From: Candidatus Poseidonia sp.
GTDB lineage: Archaea; Thermoplasmatota; Poseidoniia; Poseidoniales; Poseidoniaceae
Direction of reading: 5' to 3'
Assembly (NCBI GenBank): GCA_023254365.1
Contig: JALRLQ010000002.1
Span: 1-50,562 of the forward strand
DNA length: 50,562 bases
The notes under the pieces are model-generated. The model saw only the letters and a program-made list of their open reading frames with translations. It was not told the origin of the DNA and ran no database searches. Numbering within the stretch: the first letter of the stretch is position 1; every line of letters starts with the position of its first letter. Both the position numbers and the translations under genes were made by a program. Below are positions 9,767 through 18,541 of the stretch, in pieces.

Positions 9767-9791
9767 AGTGTATGTCGGCCCTCACGCAGTC

Positions 9792-12700
9792 ATGGTAAGC
9801 GGCGGACAGCATACACTCGGTACTCGGGGCATCTTCTTGTTGCTCGTGTCGCTGATGATTTTGACGCCGCTCAGTCCGTTTTCGGAACTCGTGGCGGTCG
9901 AAGCCGATGCAGCGGCGGGCACTCGCCATGTCTACACGTTTGCCGACGGCTCCACCGAACACATCGCACTTTATCAAGGCGCCAACCCCGATCTCGGCGG
10001 GGAGGTCACCTTGCCACGCGGTGCGCTGGTCACGGACGTCACGATGACGCTCTCCGGTGCCTCGGCAACCGGTTGGTCTCAGGTGGTCGCTGACGACCGC
10101 GTGCATTGGATTCGCGGCGCTGAGAGCAATGTTGACGACCGCAGCGGCGACTTGACCCTTGCCCTCTCAAACGTGAGTCGAAATTTCCTGCCTCACGCCA
10201 ACGATGCGTACGTCAACCCGAATTCCGATGCCTGGTTGGACAACGGCTCCAATGCGCTTCGTCAACCGCACACCTCAAACGCCACGGAATCCCTGTTTTC
10301 ACAACAGTTGACGAAAACCTCATCCAGTTTCATGGCCCAAAGCCAAGGGGCGATTTTGAAACACCACGACTGGCTGTTTTTGTCGACGTGGTCATCGTCC
10401 AGTTTCCACAACGTCGTGGAACGGCTTTACCCCAACAACGCCACCCGTGAATCCGTTATCACGCTCGAGCAGGCGTCATGTACGCTGCCCCAGAAACACT
10501 CGTCGTCCTACTATGCATACTACGGGTTCCGTGACTGGACCATCACCGATGATGAACGCCTTTTCGGCATCTTGTCCGGCTATCGGTACACCTACGGCTC
10601 CTCCGCACCTGTGAACTATCATCGAGTTCTTGAGATGGACATCTCACGCGATGACACGTGGACCTGCATTGATTCCTACGACATTTCCCCTTCGGTTGGC
10701 GAATACACGGGTATCGCCTACGATCGAGACACCGGAAAAGTATGGGTTGCACACAACGCCATGAACCGGTTGTATGCGTACGACTTTGCGGGCGATGGAA
10801 CCGGGACGTACACTCGCGACCAGCAATTCTATTCCTACACGTCGTCATCAAGCTCGACATGGGAATGCGGTGGAACGGCCAGTAACAACCAGAAGCAGAT
10901 GCTGCGTGGTCTGGAAGTCAACGGTTCAACGTTCTACATGCGATGTCAGAAAGACATGTACTACAACGACCGAGATCAACTTGAGGCGTGGTCCGTTTCC
11001 GGTTCCTCATCTTCGCTCATTCCCGAAACCACGGTGCGTCAAATTTCACGCTTGGGCTACGGCCTGCAATACGACGGCGAACGCTTCGTGACGGTTGACA
11101 GCGGTTATTCCACATGGTCAGGAGCCACCCTCTACTACCGAGAGTTTGGTACTGGATGGATGTACGAAACAACGCCCGCACCTGGCACCACGACGTGGTA
11201 CGGTGAGGTCGTGACCACGGGCGACGATGTTTTGGCCGCCAACGTCCAAACCTACTGGTCAGCCGCTTCGATTGGTGACCGCGTCGACTACTGGATATCG
11301 GCCGATAACGGCACCCATTGGGAAGAAGTGACCTCCAATGAGACCATTCACTTTGACTATCCCGGTCGGGAGTTGGTTTGGAAAGCCCAGCTGATTGGCT
11401 CGACCGCCGTATCGTGGTGGGTTGACATGGAATACGCCACTGCCTATGCCGCCTCCGGCGACTGGACTTCTCCGCATTTCAACACCGGGACCAAAGTCGG
11501 CAAGGTCCGTCCACAATGGACCGCCGATGTACCAGTTGGCACCACGCTTCAAGTGGTGGTTTCTAACGACAACGGAAGCACGTGGTTGGATGCTTCCAAC
11601 GGTGTTGAAACGAGTTTCTCCACCGAGGCTGCTGGAAACACCCTGCGCTATGCGGTCTTCATGACCACCAGCGACGCATCCACTACGCCCTCCCTTGACC
11701 GCTTTGTTCTCGAATACGAAGAAGGCTATCCCGACCGACCGATGTTGGACATTGGCGGAGATGGAACCTACGATTGGGAATCCCAAATTTTCCTCAACGA
11801 GTCATCCGTGGTCGCTTCTGACGATTCGCCAGTTGGCGACGTGGTCAAGAAAGCACCAACCCTCGTTGATGCTTTCAATTCCCATGTGCCTGAAAACGGC
11901 GACGGTTCGGTCACCATCCCCATTGGAGTGAAGGCAGCGAGTGCGGGACGCGTGAAGATATCGAACATCGACATCACCTATGCCATGCAGACTCGAGCTG
12001 TTGACGCCTCGTTCGAGGGAGGATTGGCGGCACCGGACGGAATTTACCGCAATTTCATCACGCGAGTGGCGCCGGGCGACGACGTCGACCGCGTGACCAA
12101 GGCGGTGATTTCCATCGACCACTCCTACGGGGACAATCCTACCTTCACGTGGGAACGGGGTGACAGTTGTTCGGTGAATTCCGACGCAGGCGGCATTGTT
12201 GTCTTCGATGTTGCCAACTGTACATCAACGGTGGATGCGAACGACGTTGTTTCCATCTGGATGCCCACGAAGGTGAACTGGAGTTGGAACGACGAAAGCA
12301 GCACTGAAGCCATCATTTCCGTGGAAGATGACCTCGGCCCGTCCGTGGACCGTTGGGAAACGTCCTCCATGGACCTCGTGGTCGAAAACGACATTCAGTT
12401 GGACGGCCTGCGTGTATGGGAAGAAACGGGGCGTCAGCTGTATCCCATGGATTGGGTTCGTGGAGGGTTTAACCTCAGTTTCAGCGGGTCCATGCATTTC
12501 CAAGATTCTCAATTGATGCCTCCAGCTGGTAGTTTTTCGCTTCGTATTCTCGGTCAAAACGTGACGTATGACGGCGACCCTCTGGGAGAACCGCAAATCC
12601 TCTACGAAGAAGTGAATCCAGCCTTTGGTGCCTACAACATGACGTTCACATCCCCCATTGAATCGGCTCCCGGCGGTATGATTTTCTATGTTCAAGCCGT

Positions 12701-15239
12701 TGATCTCGAGAACGGCTCGACCTTCACCAATCCCAACTACAACAGCATCCGATTGATTCTGGACGGAAACTCACCGCTTGTGCTCAGCGCCACCCCTCTC
12801 GACGGTTCTGAACGGCATGCTGGTGCTTCAGGTGTTGGCCAATCCGTCTCCATTGTCGTGCAAGACTCCGTTGACCCACCTCGCCAACTCAGTTTGCACT
12901 ACTGGGTGGGATGCAAGGCCAGCGAAGCCATCGGATGCACCGATTACAACTTCGATGGGCTGCCCAACGAAGACGAGTACGAACTCGTCACCCTCTCGTC
13001 ACCCGAAACCCGGGCCGGGGGATTGAACATCTTCGAGGGACTGATCGACGACTCGATGCTCCTCCACAGACAGCGCGTCTCGTTTTACGTCTCGGGTGAG
13101 GACGAGCAGAACAACCAAATTGCCATGGGCATGGGACCCGTTTGTCCCCAATCCACCATCACCTGCGGCTACCGTCCCGGCGAAGTGGTGCCAGACTGGG
13201 ATGCTGACCTTGTGACCTATCACATTCGTCAAGAGTTTGAACCAGAGGTCGATGTGGGCAATTCCTCTATCTTGGGTCACGATGACTACGAACCGCTCCA
13301 CCCAGGCATCCCGTACACTGCACAAATCAAGTTGGTTGACATCAACGGATGGCAAGATATCCAGTATGTCCAAGTGGCCTTGGGTGGTGATTTCGAGGAC
13401 GATGAATCCTCGATGTTCATCTCCCTTGCAGAAGGTCCGGATGGCCTACCCCAAGCGGTCATGACGTCCGGTTCGAATTACATCGCCGTGTCCAACCTCT
13501 ACTCCACCGTCAGTTTGGAAGAAGGAAACGAATCTGTGGTCATCATCCAGGCCCGATTCCAACTCACGTGGATGTTCCCCGAGGTGTTTGATACCGATGG
13601 ACTCAGTCATTTCATTCCACGTGTGAGGGTCACGGACATGCCCTGCAACGACAACGAAGTGACGCCTTGTTTCGTGGTCGAGGAAGGCATGGGTGACGAT
13701 TGGTGGAGCCTTGACAACGATTTCCGATTCGATACCGAGGCTGGCCACATTCGAGCCATTGAGTTGAGAAACAGCGAGAACCACTACAATCCGGAAAATT
13801 ACGAAACCATCATCGGTGCAGGCCAAGCCCTGCGTGTCTCAGGTCGTGTTCTCTTCTCCGAAGACGAAACACCTGCGCCGCCCGGTGCCTTTGATGTGGT
13901 GTTCGGTGACTTCGAAAACAATTGGCGAACCTCCACCCGCGAAGACGGCGAATTCAGTCTCGACCTTCTGGTGCCATCCGTTCGTTCCGGCCGTCTCGAC
14001 TTGCGCTTGAGCATGGATGACCTGCCTGGCCTTGCTTTCGACGAGACACCGTTCTCCCCTCGTGTCCGCCTTGCCGTCGACAGTGCTCGCCCGACCATTG
14101 ACAGCATTTCGCTGAACGGGGTGCCCGTGAACTCTCCACTCTCCATCGGTCAAGCCAGCAATTTGGAAGTCATTCTCATCACCAACGATGAAAATGGATT
14201 CAACGTGAAAGAAGCCGCTGTTCTGCACTACCGTGTCAAAGCAGGTGAAGCAGAGATCTCCCGAGGCAGTGTGTTGCTTCCGGACATCACGCCGTTTGGC
14301 CAGCAGTATTTCTGGAGCGGTAACTTGGACCTCACCGATTCAGGGGCTACGACCCTCCTGCCCTCCTACTCCGTTGATGTTTGGGTTTCTGGTTCTGACG
14401 AAGCGGGCAATCCGTACGACACCATCAAGAATTCAATGGGCGATCCCTTTGCATCTTGGCCGTTGGCCCTTCTTGGCCCCCGTGTAGACCTCCAACACGA
14501 ATCCACCTCCTTGCAGTGGGACGTGCCAAGCCCGTATGAAGGCGACACGGCGACGATGGTGGTCAACACCGACAACCTGGGTGGTAACGGCTACGTTGAA
14601 TTCGCCTTGCAGCAGCATGTTGACGGTGGCTTCTGGTCAACGGTCACGCTGACCGGCTTGGAAGCCACGACCGGTGGGACCCTGTCCGCATCACTTCCCG
14701 TCGTGGTCAATGCCAAGGCTGGCGACACGCTCGAATACCGTGTCATCGTCTTGGTTGACGGTGTAGAGATGGACCGTCATACCGTTGACTCCCTCTTCAT
14801 CAAAGAAGAAACGGTTCGTGACGGAGCTGCCCTTTCCCAGCAACTTTCGACCGATGTCTTCTCTGTGACGCTGTTTATCATCGCCCTTGCCTCGGTTTCG
14901 TTCGGCATGTATGCGCTGGTGTTGCGCCGTCGTATGCTTGCCCCCGAGACCGAAGAGGAAATGGCTGACCAAACGGCCGTCGTTGCTGATGAAATGGTGG
15001 CGACCAAAGCCGTTCCAGCCATTGCCAACCCTCCGGCTGGGCAGGTTCCGCCACCGCCAACCGCTGGCGTCCCGCCCCCTCCTGCTGCCGCTCAAGTTCC
15101 TCCGCCCCCCAAGGTGGTTCCAGGACCCGATCGTAGCGTGCCACCGCCCATTCCCCCCACCGGGTTGCCAGAAGGCTGGAGTGAGGAGCAATGGAGTTCC
15201 TACGGATGGCAATACATTGACGCCCTTGCCAAGAAGTGA
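9792..15239 (+). CDS. Giant membrane-anchored surface protein with proline-rich tail and GLPxGWxxEQW motif
   Basis: About 1,815 residues. The ATG at 9792 (rather than GTG 9768) opens a signal peptide with core GIFLLLVSLMILTPL. The ectodomain is beta-rich: a propeller-like stretch with paired cysteines (about residues 160-420), jelly-roll or FN3-like segments, and near residue 1350 a carboxypeptidase-regulatory-like fold (VSGRVLFSEDE ... TREDGEFSLDL). One transmembrane helix (SVTLFIIALASVSFGMYALV) is followed by RRR, an acidic stretch, repeated PPPP runs and the terminal motif GLPEGWSEEQWSSYGWQYI. The protein is therefore type I: large outside, short proline-rich tail inside. An almost identical tail ends the subtilase at 40924-45912. 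A short helical gene overlaps its stop codon by 4 bp. No catalytic motif was recognised; an adhesin or polymer-binding role is a guess. Confidence 0.88.
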   Translation: MVSGGQHTLGTRGIFLLLVSLMILTPLSPFSELVAVEADAAAGTRHVYTFADGSTEHIALYQGANPDLGGEVTLPRGALVTDVTMTLSGASATGWSQVVADDRVHWIRGAESNVDDRSGDLTLALSNVSRNFLPHANDAYVNPNSDAWLDNGSNALRQPHTSNATESLFSQQLTKTSSSFMAQSQGAILKHHDWLFLSTWSSSSFHNVVERLYPNNATRESVITLEQASCTLPQKHSSSYYAYYGFRDWTITDDERLFGILSGYRYTYGSSAPVNYHRVLEMDISRDDTWTCIDSYDISPSVGEYTGIAYDRDTGKVWVAHNAMNRLYAYDFAGDGTGTYTRDQQFYSYTSSSSSTWECGGTASNNQKQMLRGLEVNGSTFYMRCQKDMYYNDRDQLEAWSVSGSSSSLIPETTVRQISRLGYGLQYDGERFVTVDSGYSTWSGATLYYREFGTGWMYETTPAPGTTTWYGEVVTTGDDVLAANVQTYWSAASIGDRVDYWISADNGTHWEEVTSNETIHFDYPGRELVWKAQLIGSTAVSWWVDMEYATAYAASGDWTSPHFNTGTKVGKVRPQWTADVPVGTTLQVVVSNDNGSTWLDASNGVETSFSTEAAGNTLRYAVFMTTSDASTTPSLDRFVLEYEEGYPDRPMLDIGGDGTYDWESQIFLNESSVVASDDSPVGDVVKKAPTLVDAFNSHVPENGDGSVTIPIGVKAASAGRVKISNIDITYAMQTRAVDASFEGGLAAPDGIYRNFITRVAPGDDVDRVTKAVISIDHSYGDNPTFTWERGDSCSVNSDAGGIVVFDVANCTSTVDANDVVSIWMPTKVNWSWNDESSTEAIISVEDDLGPSVDRWETSSMDLVVENDIQLDGLRVWEETGRQLYPMDWVRGGFNLSFSGSMHFQDSQLMPPAGSFSLRILGQNVTYDGDPLGEPQILYEEVNPAFGAYNMTFTSPIESAPGGMIFYVQAVDLENGSTFTNPNYNSIRLILDGNSPLVLSATPLDGSERHAGASGVGQSVSIVVQDSVDPPRQLSLHYWVGCKASEAIGCTDYNFDGLPNEDEYELVTLSSPETRAGGLNIFEGLIDDSMLLHRQRVSFYVSGEDEQNNQIAMGMGPVCPQSTITCGYRPGEVVPDWDADLVTYHIRQEFEPEVDVGNSSILGHDDYEPLHPGIPYTAQIKLVDINGWQDIQYVQVALGGDFEDDESSMFISLAEGPDGLPQAVMTSGSNYIAVSNLYSTVSLEEGNESVVIIQARFQLTWMFPEVFDTDGLSHFIPRVRVTDMPCNDNEVTPCFVVEEGMGDDWWSLDNDFRFDTEAGHIRAIELRNSENHYNPENYETIIGAGQALRVSGRVLFSEDETPAPPGAFDVVFGDFENNWRTSTREDGEFSLDLLVPSVRSGRLDLRLSMDDLPGLAFDETPFSPRVRLAVDSARPTIDSISLNGVPVNSPLSIGQASNLEVILITNDENGFNVKEAAVLHYRVKAGEAEISRGSVLLPDITPFGQQYFWSGNLDLTDSGATTLLPSYSVDVWVSGSDEAGNPYDTIKNSMGDPFASWPLALLGPRVDLQHESTSLQWDVPSPYEGDTATMVVNTDNLGGNGYVEFALQQHVDGGFWSTVTLTGLEATTGGTLSASLPVVVNAKAGDTLEYRVIVLVDGVEMDRHTVDSLFIKEETVRDGAALSQQLSTDVFSVTLFIIALASVSFGMYALVLRRRMLAPETEEEMADQTAVVADEMVATKAVPAIANPPAGQVPPPPTAGVPPPPAAAQVPPPPKVVPGPDRSVPPPIPPTGLPEGWSEEQWSSYGWQYIDALAKK

Positions 15240-15691
15240 GAGGTGCTCGGTTGACGGAGGAACCGGTTGACGGCATGGTCACGTTGCAGGAACGCACCGT
15301 GAATCTTGTCAACCAACTCAACATGCCGCTGGTGGAAGTTTCGTTGGTCATTCAACGGCATCTGAAGCAATTGATGGGCACCCTCAATCAGCACTTGACC
15401 GCAACAGGCGAGACCGTCAATGCGCGTGTTCACTCGCCGTGGCCACTCGATGTCGAATCATCCACATCGTCTGCATCGTTTCCTCTGGACAAGGTCATGG
15501 ACATCGTTGACCAACAACGCATGGACATCCTTGACACCTTGGTTCGTGTGACCCTGATTGAAATCAACGCCTCCGTCGTCGACGCCATCCTCGCCTTGCG
15601 GGCGTGGGAGCATCTTGCTCGAACGCAACTTGCGAACGCTACCGGCCCGGGTCAATTGTTCTCACCTCTTGACATTCCTGATGATTGGTGA
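15236..15691 (+). CDS. Small helical protein, unknown function
   Basis: A 151-residue protein that I do not recognise. It starts with GTG at 15236, overlapping the preceding stop by 4 bases (GTGA), which is typical of translational coupling; an internal ATG at 15275 is an alternative. The sequence is predicted by eye to be almost all helix, with heptad-like hydrophobic spacing (VNLVNQLNMPLVEVSLVIQ, VMDIVDQQRMDILDTLVRV). It has no signal peptide, membrane segment or cysteine motif, so it is probably cytosolic. Its position directly behind the anchored giant protein makes a cytosolic partner of that protein's tail an option worth testing, but this is inference only. Confidence 0.6.
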   Translation: MRGARLTEEPVDGMVTLQERTVNLVNQLNMPLVEVSLVIQRHLKQLMGTLNQHLTATGETVNARVHSPWPLDVESSTSSASFPLDKVMDIVDQQRMDILDTLVRVTLIEINASVVDAILALRAWEHLARTQLANATGPGQLFSPLDIPDDW

Positions 15692-15727
15692 CACGGCATT
15701 GAAAAACATCGCCGGACAGGGTTCCTC

Positions 15728-16516
15728 ATGGCCAACCGACCGTTCCTCGCGATGACGTTGGTGGTTGTTCTGCTGGTTGGCCCCATGGCGGGCTGCATGG
15801 GTGAAGACGGCTTGGATATCCTCCCCGAACGAAAAGGTGTGCCGGGTGGCCTCACCTTGGCCTGCCTGCGAGGTGGGGAATACACCTCCATGATCATCGA
15901 AATCGACCATGCTCCAGGCTATCGACCCTATTCGAGCAGCACCGACCTGTTGGTTGAGCGACTCGAGCAGGTCTGCGAGAAACCTTCCGGAATCACCGTC
16001 AAATTCAACGAAGTCGAATTTGAGCATACGGGTGACTGGACGGCCGACGATGTTCGTGAAGAGGGCTGGAAACACAAAGATGCTTCACCGTTGACGGGCT
16101 CTACCCTGCGCTGGCAACTTATCTTCCCAGAGGGTGCTTACCACCAAGAGAGCGTTCTGGGTGTGGCGGTTGACGCCTCCACCGTTGCCATGTTCAGTGA
16201 TTCAATCGATGAATCGGAGGGCTTCCTCGGTCGCCCCTCGGATGAAGATGTTGAAAACAGCGTGATGGTACACGAAGTCGGCCATTTGCTTGGTTTGGTC
16301 AATTTGGTGTACACCTCACCGGTTGACCATGAAGACAGCGACCACCCCGGCCATTCAAGCAACGACGAATCCGTGATGTATTGGGCGATTGAATCGATGG
16401 ACATAGCGAACTTCTTCTTCGGAAGTTTGCCGACGGAATTTGACCAGGACGACCTCTCGGATTTAGCCGGTTTGGCGAGTGGCGACATCGAAGTTCGGAA
16501 TCAACTCTGGCCCTGA
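15728..16516 (+). CDS. Lipoprotein with metzincin-like zinc metalloprotease domain
   Basis: A 262-residue protein with an N-terminal hydrophobic segment ending in a lipobox-like MAGC (Cys23), so it is probably a lipid-anchored exported protein. The zinc motif HEVGHLLGL (His182, Glu183, His186, Gly189) is followed by a histidine/aspartate-rich stretch (VDHEDSDHPGH) and then SVMYW, which fits a metzincin Met-turn. The third ligand of the classical HExxHxxGxxH/D motif is Asn192, so the third zinc ligand probably comes from the DHEDSDHPGH stretch. That arrangement resembles some bacterial lipoprotein proteases (from memory). The gene ends 16 bp inside the convergent membrane-protein gene. A role in processing surface proteins or degrading environmental peptides is inferred. 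Confidence 0.82.
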   Translation: MANRPFLAMTLVVVLLVGPMAGCMGEDGLDILPERKGVPGGLTLACLRGGEYTSMIIEIDHAPGYRPYSSSTDLLVERLEQVCEKPSGITVKFNEVEFEHTGDWTADDVREEGWKHKDASPLTGSTLRWQLIFPEGAYHQESVLGVAVDASTVAMFSDSIDESEGFLGRPSDEDVENSVMVHEVGHLLGLVNLVYTSPVDHEDSDHPGHSSNDESVMYWAIESMDIANFFFGSLPTEFDQDDLSDLAGLASGDIEVRNQLWP

Positions 16517-16836
16517 CCCATGATGGCCACGGCATCACGCCATGCGTCAAAGATGGACCAGAGGTACAATGCAATCCACAACACGATGGTCAAGGCCAAC
16601 GGTATCTGAAGAAGGGTCCAGTCGACGGCTCGCTGGTGTTGTCGATTGAAATGTTGTCCCAGATACAGAAACGGAACCAGAGCGAGGATGGCGGCAAGCA
16701 AGGGGCGCATGGCGCCCCATGTACCGACGCCGAAGGTGATTTCACGCCAAATTTCCTTGACGATTCTCACCGGGAAGAGGCCCTTTTTTTCGGCCGATGA
16801 ATCGGGGGCCAATTGAACCACCAATTCTTCTTCCAT
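16501..16836 (-). CDS. Small membrane protein, two transmembrane helices
   Basis: A 111-residue protein starting at the ATG 16836 (MEEELVVQL); a longer in-frame start at 17031 would run through the opposing peptidase gene and is rejected. After a charged N-terminal third come two hydrophobic helices (PLLAAILALVPFLYLG and LLQIPLALTIVLWIALYLW) and a short tail. No family was recognised. It is divergent from the Pcp-Nudix gene and its 3' end overlaps the lipoprotein gene by 16 bp. Topology is predicted; function is unknown. Confidence 0.6.
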   Translation of the reverse strand: MEEELVVQLAPDSSAEKKGLFPVRIVKEIWREITFGVGTWGAMRPLLAAILALVPFLYLGQHFNRQHQRAVDWTLLQIPLALTIVLWIALYLWSIFDAWRDAVAIMGQGQS

Positions 16837-16860
16837 GAACAACGCTGCTCTTGCTTCTTT

Positions 16861-16878
16861 GTGAAGATGACGCTTCAC
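16861..16878. promoter_or_regulatory. Inverted repeat in divergent promoter region
   Basis: GTGAAG-ATGACG-CTTCAC: two perfect 6-base arms with a 6-base spacer, between the start of the minus-strand membrane protein (16836) and the Pcp-Nudix gene (16921). The position suits an operator serving one or both genes. Arms of this length can occur by chance. Confidence 0.3.
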
Positions 16879-16920
16879 AGCAAGGGTATGGATGAAAAAC
16901 CCGGACCTGTTGTTTGCTCC

Positions 16921-18006
16921 ATGGCTCGGGTTCGAAAGGTGCTGGTCACCGGTTTTGAGCCGTTTGGGGGTCACCCAGAAAACATCAGTCAGGATGTTGC
17001 TCAACGCTTCATGGCCGTGGAGACCGTTCAAGACCCTTGGACGGGTGAGGTTCTGCCGGTTGCCTGTGAAACAGCCATCCTCTCCGTCGACGCTGCGGGT
17101 TCAATGGACATCGCTGGGCGGCTTGAGGATGGCGAATCATGGGATGCCATCCTCCATCTCGGGTTGTGTGAGCGATGCGATGTGCCACGCATTGAACGGC
17201 TTGCGCGCGATGTGCTGGACATGCGCATTCCCGACAACGCAGGTCGGCAGGAACGACATGCCTCGCTGGACGGGGGTGGTGATCGTGGTTGTTGGGTTGA
17301 CCCGACCATTTGGCCCGTCGAGGCTTTTCCATACCCGTTTGAACTGTCCACCAACGCAGGGGCGTATCTTTGCAATGAAACCTATTTCCGAACGCTTGCG
17401 GCTTTGGCTGCGACGCACCAAGGTTCTCCTTTGCCCCCAACCTGTTTGTTTGTTCATTTGCCGCACCACACCTCCATGGCCGTGGACGATGCGTTTGCGT
17501 TCTCCCTTCGGTGTTTGGCCTACCTCGTTCAACCGTTCCCGCCCAGCACCATCCACGTTGTCGCTGGGCATCTTGCCCTGTCCAACAGCCAGCATGTCGT
17601 CACCCAGCGACCCGAGGGAGACGGTGATGAAGGACGCTGGGAATACCCTGGGGGAAAGTGCGAACAAGGCGAACATTGGAGGCAATCGCTCAGCCGCGAA
17701 CTGAATGAGGAATTGAACCTCTCAGTCAAGCCACGCCATCTGCTGGGCACGTGGGTCCGAACCATCAAGTCAACCCATTATGCCGTCCATCTCGCACATT
17801 GCGAATGGGCGCAAGACCCTGAAACGATTCATCTTCGCGCCCATGCCGCCTACCAATTGGTGGACCCACACCATCCGCCCACCTTCCCTTGGGCAGGTCG
17901 AGACGGAGAATTATTTGCCCATATCAGCGAACTGAGTCACAACCAAGTCGATGCTTCGCCGTCCGGCTCCATGGCCAAATCATCGTTGATGGACCGTGGA
18001 ACTTGA
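16921..18006 (+). CDS. Fusion of pyroglutamyl-peptidase I (C15) and Nudix hydrolase
   Basis: 361 residues from ATG 16921 (MARVRKVLVTGFEPFGG). Residues 1-215 match pyrrolidone-carboxylate peptidase, which removes N-terminal pyroglutamate: the VTGFEPFGG signature, Glu92 in RIERLARDV, Cys151 in NAGAYLCNE and His179 in FVHLPHH form an intact Glu-Cys-His triad. From about residue 220 a second domain follows, with a Nudix box starting at Gly245: G-KCEQG-E251-x7-R259-E260-L-N-E-E-L. Only the final Gly of the consensus is replaced, by Asn266. VVAGHLALSN and RWEYPGGK resemble MutT-type dNTP pyrophosphatases. I know of no standard architecture that joins these two activities. The last 70 bp overlap the convergent UPF0201 gene, and the tail beyond the Nudix domain is low in recognisable structure. 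An ATG at 16888 is a less likely start. Confidence 0.88.
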   Translation: MARVRKVLVTGFEPFGGHPENISQDVAQRFMAVETVQDPWTGEVLPVACETAILSVDAAGSMDIAGRLEDGESWDAILHLGLCERCDVPRIERLARDVLDMRIPDNAGRQERHASLDGGGDRGCWVDPTIWPVEAFPYPFELSTNAGAYLCNETYFRTLAALAATHQGSPLPPTCLFVHLPHHTSMAVDDAFAFSLRCLAYLVQPFPPSTIHVVAGHLALSNSQHVVTQRPEGDGDEGRWEYPGGKCEQGEHWRQSLSRELNEELNLSVKPRHLLGTWVRTIKSTHYAVHLAHCEWAQDPETIHLRAHAAYQLVDPHHPPTFPWAGRDGELFAHISELSHNQVDASPSGSMAKSSLMDRGT

Positions 18007-18452
18007 CTTCTGCCGGGGTGCCATGTCGCCGCCTGCAACCATTCTTCCAACCCTTCGCCGCGAATGGACAATGAAACGATGCCACCCAGTGGCTCATCTC
18101 CGGGAATCGGAAACGAAATCTTCCCCGCTGCTGCTGCGAGTCGAGAAAGTGCAAACGTGGTGGTGCTTCCATTGAGGCCTGCCGACATGGCATCCAAAGC
18201 GGTGTCGAGAATGCGCTGCTCGTGGAGTTGATTGAGGAAGACGGCCAACGAGACATCTTCGAACGACCACACAACGTCAACGCCGCTTCCAAACGATGGC
18301 TCTTCGGGTATCGTGTCCACGCTGATGGTGGGGAACAAGGTGTTCAAGGCGGCTAACACCTTGGTGGGAGAATCTGCACCTCGGAGCTCGGTTTCCACCT
18401 TCACGGTCATGCCTTCACTCACACCGGTGAGTCTCAGGCGCTGTTCAACCAT
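17937..18452 (-). CDS. UPF0201 family protein
   Basis: 171 residues that match the archaeal UPF0201 (COG1931) pattern: an N-terminal strand ending in DSPTKVLAALNTLFP, the core HEQRILDTALDAM, and the signature FALSRLAAAAGKISF ... DEPLGGIVSLSI. The family is archaeal, about 140 residues long, with an RNA-binding-like ferredoxin fold suggested by structures; its role is not settled. The start at ATG 18452 could be replaced by ATG 18410, which is closer to the family N-terminus. The C-terminus extends roughly 30 residues beyond the usual end, and that extension is exactly where the gene runs 70 bp into the opposing Pcp-Nudix gene. Confidence 0.8.
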   Translation of the reverse strand: MVEQRLRLTGVSEGMTVKVETELRGADSPTKVLAALNTLFPTISVDTIPEEPSFGSGVDVVWSFEDVSLAVFLNQLHEQRILDTALDAMSAGLNGSTTTFALSRLAAAAGKISFPIPGDEPLGGIVSLSIRGEGLEEWLQAATWHPGRSQVPRSINDDLAMEPDGEASTWL

Positions 18453-18541
18453 GGCTCGGGCAGAGGCTCTCCCCTCAAGAAGATACTCGCAGGGACCGTC
18501 ACTGCCGAAGGGGTGAAAATACCGGCGAGGTACCGCACCGT

